A program made the position numbers and the translations under genes. DNA of 64,000 bases from CAZMCC01 sp964564695. GTDB taxonomy: Bacteria > Planctomycetota > Phycisphaerae > Phycisphaerales > UBA1924. The notes below the pieces were generated by a model. That model saw only the letters and a program-made list of their open reading frames with translations, ran no database searches and was not told where the DNA came from. The stretch spans positions 60,422 through 124,421 of the forward strand of contig CAZMCC010000001.1 of assembly GCA_964564695.1 (NCBI GenBank), written 5' to 3'. This document shows, one piece after another, positions 25,871-33,610 of the stretch; position 1 is the first letter of the stretch; each line of letters starts with the position of its first letter.

Positions 25871-26809
25871 ATGTCCCAGCCCACGCCCTCATCCGTCCCG
25901 GGCTTCGTCCGCACCATCGCTCTGATCAACCAGAAGGGCGGAGTCGGCAAGACGACGACGAGCGTCAACCTCGCCGCGGGCCTCGCGCGCCTCGGGCGTC
26001 CCACCCTGCTGGTCGACCTCGACCCGCAGGCCCACGCCACGCTCCACCTCGGCGTCGACACCGTCGTCGGCCCCACCGTCTACGACCTCATCAACGACCC
26101 CGACCGAGTCGACATCGGCGCCCTGCTCCGCCCCGCGCGCGACAACCTCCGCGTCATCGCCGCCGAGACCGACCTCGCCGCCGCCGAGAGCGAGCTGGTC
26201 TCCGCCCCCGACCGCCTCGGGCGTCTCAAACGCGGCCTCGACCGCGCCGCCGCGTTCGCCGCATCGCCTGAAGGCGGCGGCCGTGGGGGGGGGACCCTGC
26301 AGTTCGTCCTCATCGATTGCCCTCCGTCCCTCGGGCTCCTCACGCTCAACGCCCTCGCTTCCGCCCGCGAAGTGTTCATCCCCATGCAGGCCCACTTCCT
26401 CGCGCTGCAGGGCGTGAGCAAGCTGCTCGAGACCGTCGGCATGGTCGGTCGCAGCGTGAACCCGCGCCTGCACGTCACCGGCGTCGTGCTGTGCATGCAC
26501 GACACCGCGAGCACGCACGTCAAGGAAGTCGTCGCCGACCTCGACGGCTTCTTCGATGGAGCGCGCACTCAGGACGTCCCGTGGCGGGCCGCCCGCGTGT
26601 ACCGGCCCGCCGTGCGTCGCAACATCAAGCTCGCCGAGTGCCCCAGCTTCGGCCAGAGCATCTTCGACTACGCCCCCGCCTGCCCCGGCGCCACCGACTA
26701 CGAGAAGCTCGCCCAGACGCTCGCAAATGAGTGGGATCAGCTGGCGGCACGCACGAAGTTGGGTCTTGGCGTCGCCGCCCCAACGCAGATTTCAGCGGTC
26801 GTTGTTTGA
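25871..26809 (+). CDS. ParA/Soj-family ATPase
   Basis: 312 residues from the ATG at 25871. Deviant Walker A KGGVGKTT (near residue 21), A' region LVDLDPQ, and Walker B LIDCPPSLG. ParA ATPases position chromosomes, plasmids or protein clusters. No parB or centromere-like repeats were found next to it, so the cargo is unknown. Nine G in a row (26285-26293) encode Gly in a loop before Walker B; a slip there would truncate the protein. Located just after the EPS cluster but with its own promoter-like box. Confidence 0.88.
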   Translation: MSQPTPSSVPGFVRTIALINQKGGVGKTTTSVNLAAGLARLGRPTLLVDLDPQAHATLHLGVDTVVGPTVYDLINDPDRVDIGALLRPARDNLRVIAAETDLAAAESELVSAPDRLGRLKRGLDRAAAFAASPEGGGRGGGTLQFVLIDCPPSLGLLTLNALASAREVFIPMQAHFLALQGVSKLLETVGMVGRSVNPRLHVTGVVLCMHDTASTHVKEVVADLDGFFDGARTQDVPWRAARVYRPAVRRNIKLAECPSFGQSIFDYAPACPGATDYEKLAQTLANEWDQLAARTKLGLGVAAPTQISAVVV

Positions 26810-26864
26810 AGTTCATACAGCCGATTGTTAGCATGGCTTCACGGGGGATTTGGAGCGCGTTGGG

Positions 26865-27257
26865 ATGCCGCCGGAGCTGTCTGCCAAAGAGCTCGAGAAC
26901 GTGACGAAGGTTCTCACCTCTTTAGGGTGGAAGCATCGGGTAGCGGCTAACCCTGGCGTAGCGTTCAATCTGCCTGATGCCCCGATAGGCGGCTCACAAA
27001 AGAAGAACACCTTTGTGCTTCTCGGCGCCCTCATCGGCTTCGAAAGGGCCCGCACCTGCCTGCTCGAACGTTACGGGTACGAGCGGGACTACGAATACGT
27101 CCACCCGACACCCGTCGGGTGCTACGTTGCCTTCAAGCGAAAAAAGCCGCTTTCCGTGCTCGTGCTTCCGGTTGTTGATTCCGAGGGCCGGCTCGTGTCA
27201 GACGTGAGCGACAATCCATTCCTGTGGATTGACCAGGTTATCAAAGGACTTCCCTGA
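26865..27257 (+). CDS. Small protein of unknown function
   Basis: 130 residues from ATG 26865 (GGAG nine bases upstream); a TTG at 26850 in frame is an alternative. No signal peptide or membrane segment. Sequence not recognised; it reads like a compact soluble alpha/beta protein (FVLLGALIGFERARTCLLER, PLSVLVLPVV). Base composition is richer in A and T than in the flanks, as in the next gene, which suggests both were acquired. Confidence 0.6.
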   Translation: MPPELSAKELENVTKVLTSLGWKHRVAANPGVAFNLPDAPIGGSQKKNTFVLLGALIGFERARTCLLERYGYERDYEYVHPTPVGCYVAFKRKKPLSVLVLPVVDSEGRLVSDVSDNPFLWIDQVIKGLP

Positions 27258-27380
27258 TCGGGCCGCCTTAACCAAAAGGAAACAATGGCGACTGTGCAGT
27301 CGTATATTGTCTATGTCCGATAATTGCCCAAATTTGTTTTCCGCTACAACAAGTGCGTTGTCTGGAAAACGAGGTGCTTT

Positions 27381-27674
27381 ATGCCACGGGTAGCGAGAGG
27401 AGAGACTCAGCGGAGTTCGTCTCATGCAGGAGACACTCAGCGGGCAGTGGTATGTGTCGATGTGCCTTCTATGAAGGAGCCACTCGTCGACACCGGGGCG
27501 GTTGAGAAGGCGATGGCATCGTTTTCTTGCCAGGAGCGTGCCGAGGGAATATGGCACGGCGCTTTCGAGGCCTACCCGACTGTCCATGCGCAGGGGCGAA
27601 ATGAGCAAGAGTGTCTGCAGACCGGGCGCAAGCTGATCGCCTGGTATTTGCAGAACCACCAGGCCCAGCCCTGA
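27381..27674 (+). CDS. Small protein, weakly HicB-like C-terminus
   Basis: 97 residues from ATG 27381, chosen for GAGG six bases upstream. The part around GIWHGAFEAYPTVHAQGRNE faintly resembles the HicB antitoxin sheet; no HicA partner is visible, so function is unassigned. In the same frame upstream, an ATG at 27285 with AAGGA starts a 12-codon peptide that ends at TAA 27321-27323, followed by open sequence: either a short leader peptide or a longer gene broken by a nonsense change. Composition is unlike neighbours. Confidence 0.45.
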   Translation: MPRVARGETQRSSSHAGDTQRAVVCVDVPSMKEPLVDTGAVEKAMASFSCQERAEGIWHGAFEAYPTVHAQGRNEQECLQTGRKLIAWYLQNHQAQP

Positions 27675-28075
27675 CGGCACAACGTGAGGACCGAGGACAC
27701 CTGGCGGGCGTTGTCGGCTTCCGGGCCTACGCCATCGTCGTTTTTGCGCTCACCCACTGGCCCCGCCTCACGCTCCCCGAGACCGGCCTCGAGCGCACGG
27801 ATCTCTACGTCCACCTCCTCGTCTTCGCCCTCTGGACCGTGCTGCTCAACCTCACCGGCTACCTCGGCCCGGTGCTGTCGCCGCGGGCGAACGGCCTGCG
27901 AGCCGCGATCGCCACGGCCTACGTCTGCTTCGACGAAGCCACCCAGGCCATCCCCTTCATCCACCGCGACGCCCGCTGGGACGACCTCGCCGCCAACCTC
28001 ACCGGCGTGCTCGCCGGCACGATCGGCGTGCTGGCGTGGGGCTTCGCCACACGCTCCCGCTCGCGGCGCCCCTAG
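27611..28075 (+). CDS. VanZ-like membrane protein
   Basis: 154 residues as drawn from GTG 27611; no ATG exists in frame before the conserved part, so the true start is unsure and overlaps the previous gene. Seen: THWPRLTLPETGL and FDEATQAIPFIHRDARWDD, typical of the VanZ-like family, with three or four hydrophobic stretches. Function of chromosomal VanZ-like proteins is poorly known; some influence glycopeptide resistance. The next gene begins 33 bp downstream with its own promoter-like box. Confidence 0.75.
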   Translation: MSADRAQADRLVFAEPPGPALTAQREDRGHLAGVVGFRAYAIVVFALTHWPRLTLPETGLERTDLYVHLLVFALWTVLLNLTGYLGPVLSPRANGLRAAIATAYVCFDEATQAIPFIHRDARWDDLAANLTGVLAGTIGVLAWGFATRSRSRRP

Positions 28076-28094
28076 AGCGACGCCCGCGATCCGG

Positions 28095-28100
28095 TACACT
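28095..28100 (+). promoter_or_regulatory. Probable leaderless -10 box (TACACT) of the SRPBCC gene
   Basis: TANNNT eight bases before the ATG at 28109; no Shine-Dalgarno between. Confidence 0.45.
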
Positions 28101-28108
28101 CCCCGGCC

Positions 28109-28642
28109 ATGACCATCCTCATCTACGCCGCCGTCGCCGCGGTGACGCTGCTCGTCGTCGTGGGCGTGGCCCTGCTCCTCTACGGCAAGCGCATCCCCAT
28201 CGGGCACGTCATCGCCGTGGAGATCCCTCTCAAGCGATCCGCCGACGAGGTCTACGACCTCATCGCCGACGTCCCCGGGCACGTCCGCTGGGCTCCGAAG
28301 GTGAAGAGCGTCGACGCTCTCGAGCCGCGTGACGGCAAGCCCGTGTACCGCATGCGCGTCGACCGCCAGGCGTTCACGATCGTCGCCGGCGTTGTCGAGC
28401 CCCGACGCGCGCTCATGCTCACCATCGTCGACGACAAGATGTTCCGCGGCACGTGGACCTGGACCATCGCCCCCACGCCGCAGGGCTGCACCGTCCGGCT
28501 CACCGAGCGTGGCGAGATCTCGAGCGCCCTCGCCCGCGCCATGGTCCGCGTGACCGGCATGCAGGACAAGTTCCTCGTGCTCAACCTCTCGGGCATGGCA
28601 AAGCACTTCGGCACAGAGGTACGCCCCCAGCGCGTCGCGTAG
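28109..28642 (+). CDS. Membrane-anchored SRPBCC (START-like) protein
   Basis: 177 residues. N-terminal transmembrane helix (about 3-25) then a single SRPBCC/polyketide-cyclase-like domain (KRSADEVYDLIADVPGHVRW ... GTWTWTIAP ... GCTVRLTERGEI), a fold that binds hydrophobic ligands. The ligand is unknown. No catalytic residues are diagnosable. Confidence 0.85.
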   Translation: MTILIYAAVAAVTLLVVVGVALLLYGKRIPIGHVIAVEIPLKRSADEVYDLIADVPGHVRWAPKVKSVDALEPRDGKPVYRMRVDRQAFTIVAGVVEPRRALMLTIVDDKMFRGTWTWTIAPTPQGCTVRLTERGEISSALARAMVRVTGMQDKFLVLNLSGMAKHFGTEVRPQRVA

Positions 28643-28651
28643 CGCCTGCCC

Positions 28652-28657
28652 TACCCT
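28652..28657 (+). promoter_or_regulatory. Probable leaderless -10 box (TACCCT) of the AhpD-like gene
   Basis: TANNNT six bases before the ATG at 28664; no ribosome site. Confidence 0.35.
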
Positions 28658-28663
28658 CCCGTC

Positions 28664-29080
28664 ATGCCCTCGCGCTACGACCAGTTCCAGGAATTCCGCA
28701 CCCGACTCAACGAGCGCATCCTCGGCAAGCCCCCCGCGGCCATGCCCCCGGGCTCGCCCTCCGAAAACGCCGCCCCCGTCGAGCGTCAGGGCGGATCCGG
28801 CACCCTGGTCACCAAGCGCTTCTTCGCCCTCGACGACCAGACCTACCGCCCCGGCGCCCTCGACCGCAAGACCAAGGAACTCCTGGGCCTCTCCGCCAGC
28901 CTCGTGCTGCGCTGCGACGACTGCGTGAGCTACCACATCGACCAGGCCGTCAAGGCCGGCGCCACCGACCAGGAGATCTGGGAGACCTTCGACATCGGCC
29001 TGATCGTCGGCGGCTCGATCGTGATCCCCCACCTCCGCCGCGGCGTCGAGTTCCTCGACGAGTGCCGCAAGCGCGGTTAA
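28664..29080 (+). CDS. Carboxymuconolactone decarboxylase / AhpD-like protein
   Basis: 138 residues. The CxxC redox pair with the following His is present (RCDDCVSYHI), as in AhpD-like peroxidase partners, followed by GATDQEIWETFDIGLIVGGS. Likely a small thiol oxidoreductase acting in peroxide defence; its partner is not in the window. Confidence 0.88.
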   Translation: MPSRYDQFQEFRTRLNERILGKPPAAMPPGSPSENAAPVERQGGSGTLVTKRFFALDDQTYRPGALDRKTKELLGLSASLVLRCDDCVSYHIDQAVKAGATDQEIWETFDIGLIVGGSIVIPHLRRGVEFLDECRKRG

Positions 29081-29126
29081 GAGACGCGAGCGCAAGCGAG
29101 CGGAGTATTCCTTCAATCCCCCCACC

Positions 29127-30521
29127 ATGGCCCGCGCCGCCGATCCCGCTCTCGCCCGCTCCGCCGCCACGGCCATCGTGCAGCGTCTCCGCGACCACGC
29201 CCACACCGCCTTCTTCGCCGGCGGCTGCGTGCGCGACGAGCTCCTCGGCCTTGCGCCCACCGACTACGACGTCGCCACCGACGCCGTCCCCGATCGCGTC
29301 CGCGAGCTGTTCCCCCGCTCCGACGCCGTCGGCGCGGCCTTCGGCGTCGTGCTCGTGCACACCGGCAGCGGCCCCGACCGCGTCAGCGTCGAGGTCGCCA
29401 CCTTCCGCGCCGACGGCCCCTACTCCGACGCCCGCCGCCCCGACTCGATCGTCTTCTCCGATCCCCAGACCGACGCGCTCCGCCGCGACTTCACCGTCAA
29501 CGCTCTCTTCCTCGACCCCCTCGCCGGTGGGGGGGGCGTCACCGAGCCGAGCCCCATTGCCGGCGCACCGCCGATCAACGGGCGCGTCATCGACTACGTC
29601 GGCGGCCTCGCCGACCTGCACGACCGCGTCGTCCGCGCCGTCGGCGCCCCCGAGCAGCGCCTCGCCGAGGACCATCTCCGCGCCCTGCGGGGAGTGCGGT
29701 TCGCCGCTCGACTCGGCTTTTCACTCGACCCCGCCACCGCCGGAGCCATCCGCGCCCACGCCGCCCACCTCAAGGGCGTCTCGCGCGAGCGCATCGGCGA
29801 TGAAGTCCGGCGCATGCTCGCCCATCCCGCACGCACCGCCGCCGTCGACATGCTCGCGGCCCTCGCGCTCGACGCCGCGATCTTTGACGAGGCGCGCCCG
29901 CCGGGGTCCCATGCGCGCCTCGCGGCCCTCCCGCGCGTCCGCCCCGAGCCCGTGCACGGAACGCTCACGCTCGCCGCGTGGCTCGCCGACCGCGCCGCCC
30001 CGGACCCGGTGGGGGGTGGGGGTGAGGGGGGGGTGGGGGTGGGGGGGTTCGCCCCCGACAAGCCGACCCGCATCGCCATCGTCTCCCGCGCCCGGCGCGC
30101 CCTGTGCCTCAGCAACGACGAGTCCGACGCCCTCGCCAACACCTTCGCCGGTCTTGAAGCCCTCCGCACCGGCTGGCTCTCGCAGCCCGTGGCGATCCAG
30201 AAGCGGACGGCCGCCCGCCCCGGATTCGCCGACGCCCTTGACCTCGTCCGGGCCGAGGAACTCGCTTCGGGCGTCACAGTCCAATCAAAAACCGTACACG
30301 AGTTCTCCGCCGGCGTCGCCGCCCGCCTCGCCGAGCTCGCCGCCACGCCCGGCGGCATCTCCCCGCCCCCCTTGGTCACCGGCGACGACCTGATCGCCCT
30401 GGGCCTTTCCCCCGGTCCGCGCTTCAAAACGCTCCTCCATCGGTTGTATGATGAGCAGCTCGAAGGACGCCTCACCTCGCGCGACCGCGGCATGGAACTC
30501 GCGAAGGCCTGGTGCGTCTGA
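29127..30521 (+). CDS. cca: CCA tRNA nucleotidyltransferase / poly(A) polymerase family
   Basis: 464 residues. Nucleotidyltransferase head: FFAGGCVRDELLG, metal-binding DYDVATDAVP, RRDFTVNALF; neck: DLHDRVVRAVG and RLAEDHLRALRGVRFAARLG. Adds or repairs the 3' CCA of tRNAs, or is a poly(A) polymerase of the same class; the two cannot be told apart here. The C-terminal half is less conserved and includes Gly/Val runs encoded by G tracts (29529-29536, 30011-30046). No ribosome site is obvious. Confidence 0.93.
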   Translation: MARAADPALARSAATAIVQRLRDHAHTAFFAGGCVRDELLGLAPTDYDVATDAVPDRVRELFPRSDAVGAAFGVVLVHTGSGPDRVSVEVATFRADGPYSDARRPDSIVFSDPQTDALRRDFTVNALFLDPLAGGGGVTEPSPIAGAPPINGRVIDYVGGLADLHDRVVRAVGAPEQRLAEDHLRALRGVRFAARLGFSLDPATAGAIRAHAAHLKGVSRERIGDEVRRMLAHPARTAAVDMLAALALDAAIFDEARPPGSHARLAALPRVRPEPVHGTLTLAAWLADRAAPDPVGGGGEGGVGVGGFAPDKPTRIAIVSRARRALCLSNDESDALANTFAGLEALRTGWLSQPVAIQKRTAARPGFADALDLVRAEELASGVTVQSKTVHEFSAGVAARLAELAATPGGISPPPLVTGDDLIALGLSPGPRFKTLLHRLYDEQLEGRLTSRDRGMELAKAWCV

Positions 30522-30647
30522 GAATGGGAGGGTGGGGGTTGGGCCGTTCGGCCCTCGCGGACGGGCTTTGTTCGAACTGCAGCACGCTATTTCCGGTATG
30601 AGCCCCCCCGCATCATCGGGGGTTCCGCCGGATCGGAGTCGACGCTC

Positions 30648-32171
30648 ATGATGACGACACGCAACACCGGTTGGACCAGGCGGATGCGCGGCGCGGGCTT
30701 CCTCGCGGCGAGCATCGTGGCGGCGGCCCTCAGCTTCTCGGGTGCGCTCTCCCCCGCGATGGCGCAGAACGCCCCCCCCGCCCCCGCGAAGAAGGACGCC
30801 AAGACCGCCGCACCCGAGCCCGCCAAGAACCTCGACATGATCATCTTCAAGTCCGGGCGCACCGTCGAGGGCGTCATCCTCGAAGAGACCGGCGGCCAGG
30901 TGAAGATCAAGATCGTCAGCAAGGGCGGCCTCTCGGTCGAGACCAGCTACGACAAGAGCGAGATCCTCGAGATCCAGAAGGGCAAGGGCTCGCCGATCAA
31001 CGCCGACGGCAAGGTCGAGGAGAAGGCCGACCCCAAGGACGTCAAGCCCGACGCCGCCAAGACCGGCTCGGGCCCCTCGGTCTATGTGGTGCACCTCACC
31101 GGCGAGCTCGGGCGCGACATCTCGGCGACCAGCCTCCGAGAAGTGATGAAGGACGTCAAGAAGTACCAGCCCGACCTGCTCATCTTCAAGGTCGACACCG
31201 ACTTCAAGTTCATGGGCCAGGAGCGCCCCGACTTCATCCCCGACGACGCCGGCCCCGCGTTCTACCAGCTCGAGACCGTCCGCGAGCTTCAGACGATGGT
31301 GACCGACGAGGTCCGCGACGACGTCGCTTGGGCCAACAAGCCCCGCCTGGTCATGTGGGTCCGCAAGGCCCTGGGCGGCTCGGCCTTCCTCCCCTTCGTC
31401 GCCAAGGAGATCTACTACACCTCCGACGCCCACCACGGGGGCATCGGCTACCTCGAGCGCACCATGTCCGGGCGCGGCGACAAGGTCGTCCAGGAGAAGC
31501 AGTACTCCCTCCGCATCGGGCGGGCCGAGGGCCTCGCCATCAAGGGCGGGCACGACCCCAGGATCATCAAGGCCATGTCCCGTTCGGACTACGTGCTCAG
31601 CGTTTCCTTCGTCGGCGGCAAGCCCGTCTTCTACGAAGACACGTCCGGCGAGATCCTCCTCACCGACGACGCCGCCGAGGATCGCAAAGACCTCATCCCC
31701 GACGTCGTCCGCTTCCGCGGCAACGACGTGCTCACCCTCGACGCCCCCCTCGCCGAGCGCCTCGGCGTCTCCCTCGGCACCGCCGACACCATCGAGGACC
31801 TGCTCTCCATGCTCGGCGTCGACAAGGGGCACACGATCATCGCCGGGCGTTCCGAGCAGATCATCGAGCAGTGGGGCCGCGCCGTCAGCGAAGCTCACCT
31901 CGAGCTGCGCCGCCTGTGGCGCGAGTTCGGGCGCGCCCCCGCGGGCGGCGCCCCCGCGGGCGGCGCCCCCGCGGGCGGCGCCACCAACGGCTACGACCAG
32001 CGATCCCGCGCCCGCGGGCGCCAGATCAACCTGCTCAACGACATCCTCGCGCTGCTGAACCGCTACGGCGAAGCCCTCAACCCCCGCGAGATCCAGGGCT
32101 TTCCCGACAAGTCCGAGATCAACGTCATGATCGAACGCATCAAGACGGCCCAGCGGCTCGACAAGCGCTGA
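30648..32171 (+). CDS. Secreted ClpP/crotonase-fold protein, probably inactive paralogue
   Basis: 507 residues with signal peptide (cleavage likely at AMAQ, about residue 40). First a small beta module (IIFKSGRTVEGVILEETGGQ, about 64-105), then a ClpP/SppA/NfeD-like domain (YVVHLTGELGRDIS ... LLIFKVDTD ... IYYTSDAHHGGIGYL). Compared with the next gene, the expected catalytic Ser column falls on Gly in ALGGSAFLPF, one residue before a Ser, so protease activity is doubtful. Residues about 429-444 are an APAGG repeat. GGAG lies nine bases before the ATG. Forms a tandem pair with the next gene. Confidence 0.75.
   Translation: MMTTRNTGWTRRMRGAGFLAASIVAAALSFSGALSPAMAQNAPPAPAKKDAKTAAPEPAKNLDMIIFKSGRTVEGVILEETGGQVKIKIVSKGGLSVETSYDKSEILEIQKGKGSPINADGKVEEKADPKDVKPDAAKTGSGPSVYVVHLTGELGRDISATSLREVMKDVKKYQPDLLIFKVDTDFKFMGQERPDFIPDDAGPAFYQLETVRELQTMVTDEVRDDVAWANKPRLVMWVRKALGGSAFLPFVAKEIYYTSDAHHGGIGYLERTMSGRGDKVVQEKQYSLRIGRAEGLAIKGGHDPRIIKAMSRSDYVLSVSFVGGKPVFYEDTSGEILLTDDAAEDRKDLIPDVVRFRGNDVLTLDAPLAERLGVSLGTADTIEDLLSMLGVDKGHTIIAGRSEQIIEQWGRAVSEAHLELRRLWREFGRAPAGGAPAGGAPAGGATNGYDQRSRARGRQINLLNDILALLNRYGEALNPREIQGFPDKSEINVMIERIKTAQRLDKR
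31935..31979 (+). repeat. Three perfect 15-bp tandem repeats inside a CDS
   Basis: The unit GCCCCCGCGGGCGGC occurs three times without mismatch and encodes Ala-Pro-Ala-Gly-Gly. Each unit contains CCGCGG, the site expected for the Eco29kI-like system at 9.4 kb. Confidence 0.8.
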
Positions 32172-32259
32172 GCAGCCCCCCCGCCCCCCCGCACGACCGC
32201 ACGACCACACTCCAACGACACGCCTCGCCTGACCGGGCCGATACAAGGAGATTCACCCC

Positions 32260-33537
32260 ATGCGTTCCCGCCTGTTGCGCACCAAGTTCCTGGCCGCGGT
32301 CACGCTCGCGGCGTTCGCGGTGATGGCGTTCGTCGCCTCACCCGCCGGCGCACTCGCCGCTGACAAGGTCACCCTCAAGGACGGGCGTGTCGTCCAGGGC
32401 ACCATCACCCGCGAGGGCGACGAGTTCGTCTACATCACCGTGAAGATCGGCTCCATCGAGAAGCAGGAATTCTTCACCAAGGACCAGGTCTCCAAGATCG
32501 AGCGCGACGCCGACGCCAAGCCCAGGCCCGACGCCGTCCCCGGCGACAAGCCCGCGCCCGCCGACGCCTCCCCGGCCGTCAAGAGCGGCGTTACCCGCGT
32601 CGCCGTCCTCAACTTCGGCCCCCCCAGCTCGTGGATGGGCAAGTGCGGCGACATGGTCGGGCTTCAGGTCGCCGCCCAGGCCTTCCACGAGGCCGTCCCC
32701 ATTCTCCAGAAGGCCAAGGTCGACGTCGTCATCATCCGCGTGAACTCCGGCGGCGGCTCGGTCGCCGAGGTCTTCCGGTTCCACGACGTCTTCATCAACG
32801 AGTACAAGAAGAACTTCCGCACCGTCGGCTGGATCGAGTCGGCCATCTCCGCCGCCGCCATGTCCCCCTGGGTGCTCGAAGAGTACTACTTCATGCCCGA
32901 GGGCAACATGGGCGCCTGCACGGCGTGGTCGGGCGACCTCGTCGCCGCCAAGGACGTCCCGCTCGAGATGTACCTCGCCAAGATGGAAGAGGCTTCCGGC
33001 AAGGCCGGGCGCGACCCCAAGATCATGCGCGCGATGCAGATCATGGAACCCCTCAGCGCCACCAAGGACGAGAACGGCGAAGTGAAGTGGTTCCAGGACA
33101 CCTCGGGCGATCGCGTCCTCAATCCGCCCCAGCAGGTCTTCACCATCAACTCCAGGGACGCCGCCGAGTTCAAGTTCTCGCGCGGTACCGCCGCCACCGT
33201 CGAGGAGGTCTGCAAGGCCATGGGCCTGCAGGAGTTCGAGGTGGTCGCCGAGGACGCCACCCGATACGTCGACGAGTTCATGAAGCGCAGCGACTCCGCT
33301 GAGAAGCAGTTCCAGGAGCGCCTCGCCAAGTACCAGATGGCGCTCGGCGTCGCCGCCTCGATCCAGGACCGCACCCAGCGCGGCGCCGAGGTCGGGCGGG
33401 CCAGCCGCCTGCTCGATGAGATCGAGATGGACGTCAAGCGGAACAAGAACTTCGAGTTCATGAACGGCGTCGGCCAGCTCAGCCGCGAGTGGTTCATCCT
33501 GCAGCGCGAGCAGCTCCGCCAGCTCATGCGTCGCTGA
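32260..33537 (+). CDS. Secreted ClpP/SppA/NfeD-like serine protease homologue
   Basis: 425 residues with signal peptide (about 1-33, ending ALAA). The small beta module recurs (VTLKDGRVVQGTITREGDEF), then a ClpP-fold domain: VDVVIIRVNSGGGS, the nucleophile-Ser region SAISAAAMSPW and YYFMPEGNMGAC, matching the membrane-bound ClpP-class protease pattern. The C-terminal about 100 residues are helical. AAGGAG stands nine bases before the ATG. A strong terminator follows. Together with the preceding paralogue it may form a hetero-oligomer in the periplasm. Confidence 0.78.
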   Translation: MRSRLLRTKFLAAVTLAAFAVMAFVASPAGALAADKVTLKDGRVVQGTITREGDEFVYITVKIGSIEKQEFFTKDQVSKIERDADAKPRPDAVPGDKPAPADASPAVKSGVTRVAVLNFGPPSSWMGKCGDMVGLQVAAQAFHEAVPILQKAKVDVVIIRVNSGGGSVAEVFRFHDVFINEYKKNFRTVGWIESAISAAAMSPWVLEEYYFMPEGNMGACTAWSGDLVAAKDVPLEMYLAKMEEASGKAGRDPKIMRAMQIMEPLSATKDENGEVKWFQDTSGDRVLNPPQQVFTINSRDAAEFKFSRGTAATVEEVCKAMGLQEFEVVAEDATRYVDEFMKRSDSAEKQFQERLAKYQMALGVAASIQDRTQRGAEVGRASRLLDEIEMDVKRNKNFEFMNGVGQLSREWFILQREQLRQLMRR

Positions 33538-33570
33538 GGCGCCCCTCCTTCGTCTCCAATCAGCCCTTTC

Positions 33571-33610
33571 ACCGGGCCCCGTTCACGCGAGCGGGGCCCG
33601 GTCTGTTTTT
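33571..33610 (+). terminator. Rho-independent terminator
   Basis: Perfect 11-bp stem ACCGGGCCCCG (33571-33581) with CGGGGCCCGGT (33592-33602), ten-base loop, then CTGTTTTT. Serves the protease-like gene on the plus strand; the histidine-kinase stop (33583-33585) lies inside its loop. Confidence 0.85.

Noticed and set aside
25871..27674. ParA with following small genes as a plasmid partition module
   Set aside because: No ParB-like helix-turn-helix protein and no parS-like repeats are present.
31935..31979. Short direct repeats considered as a CRISPR or origin iteron
   Set aside because: Repeats are contiguous, without spacers, and encode an in-frame APAGG motif.
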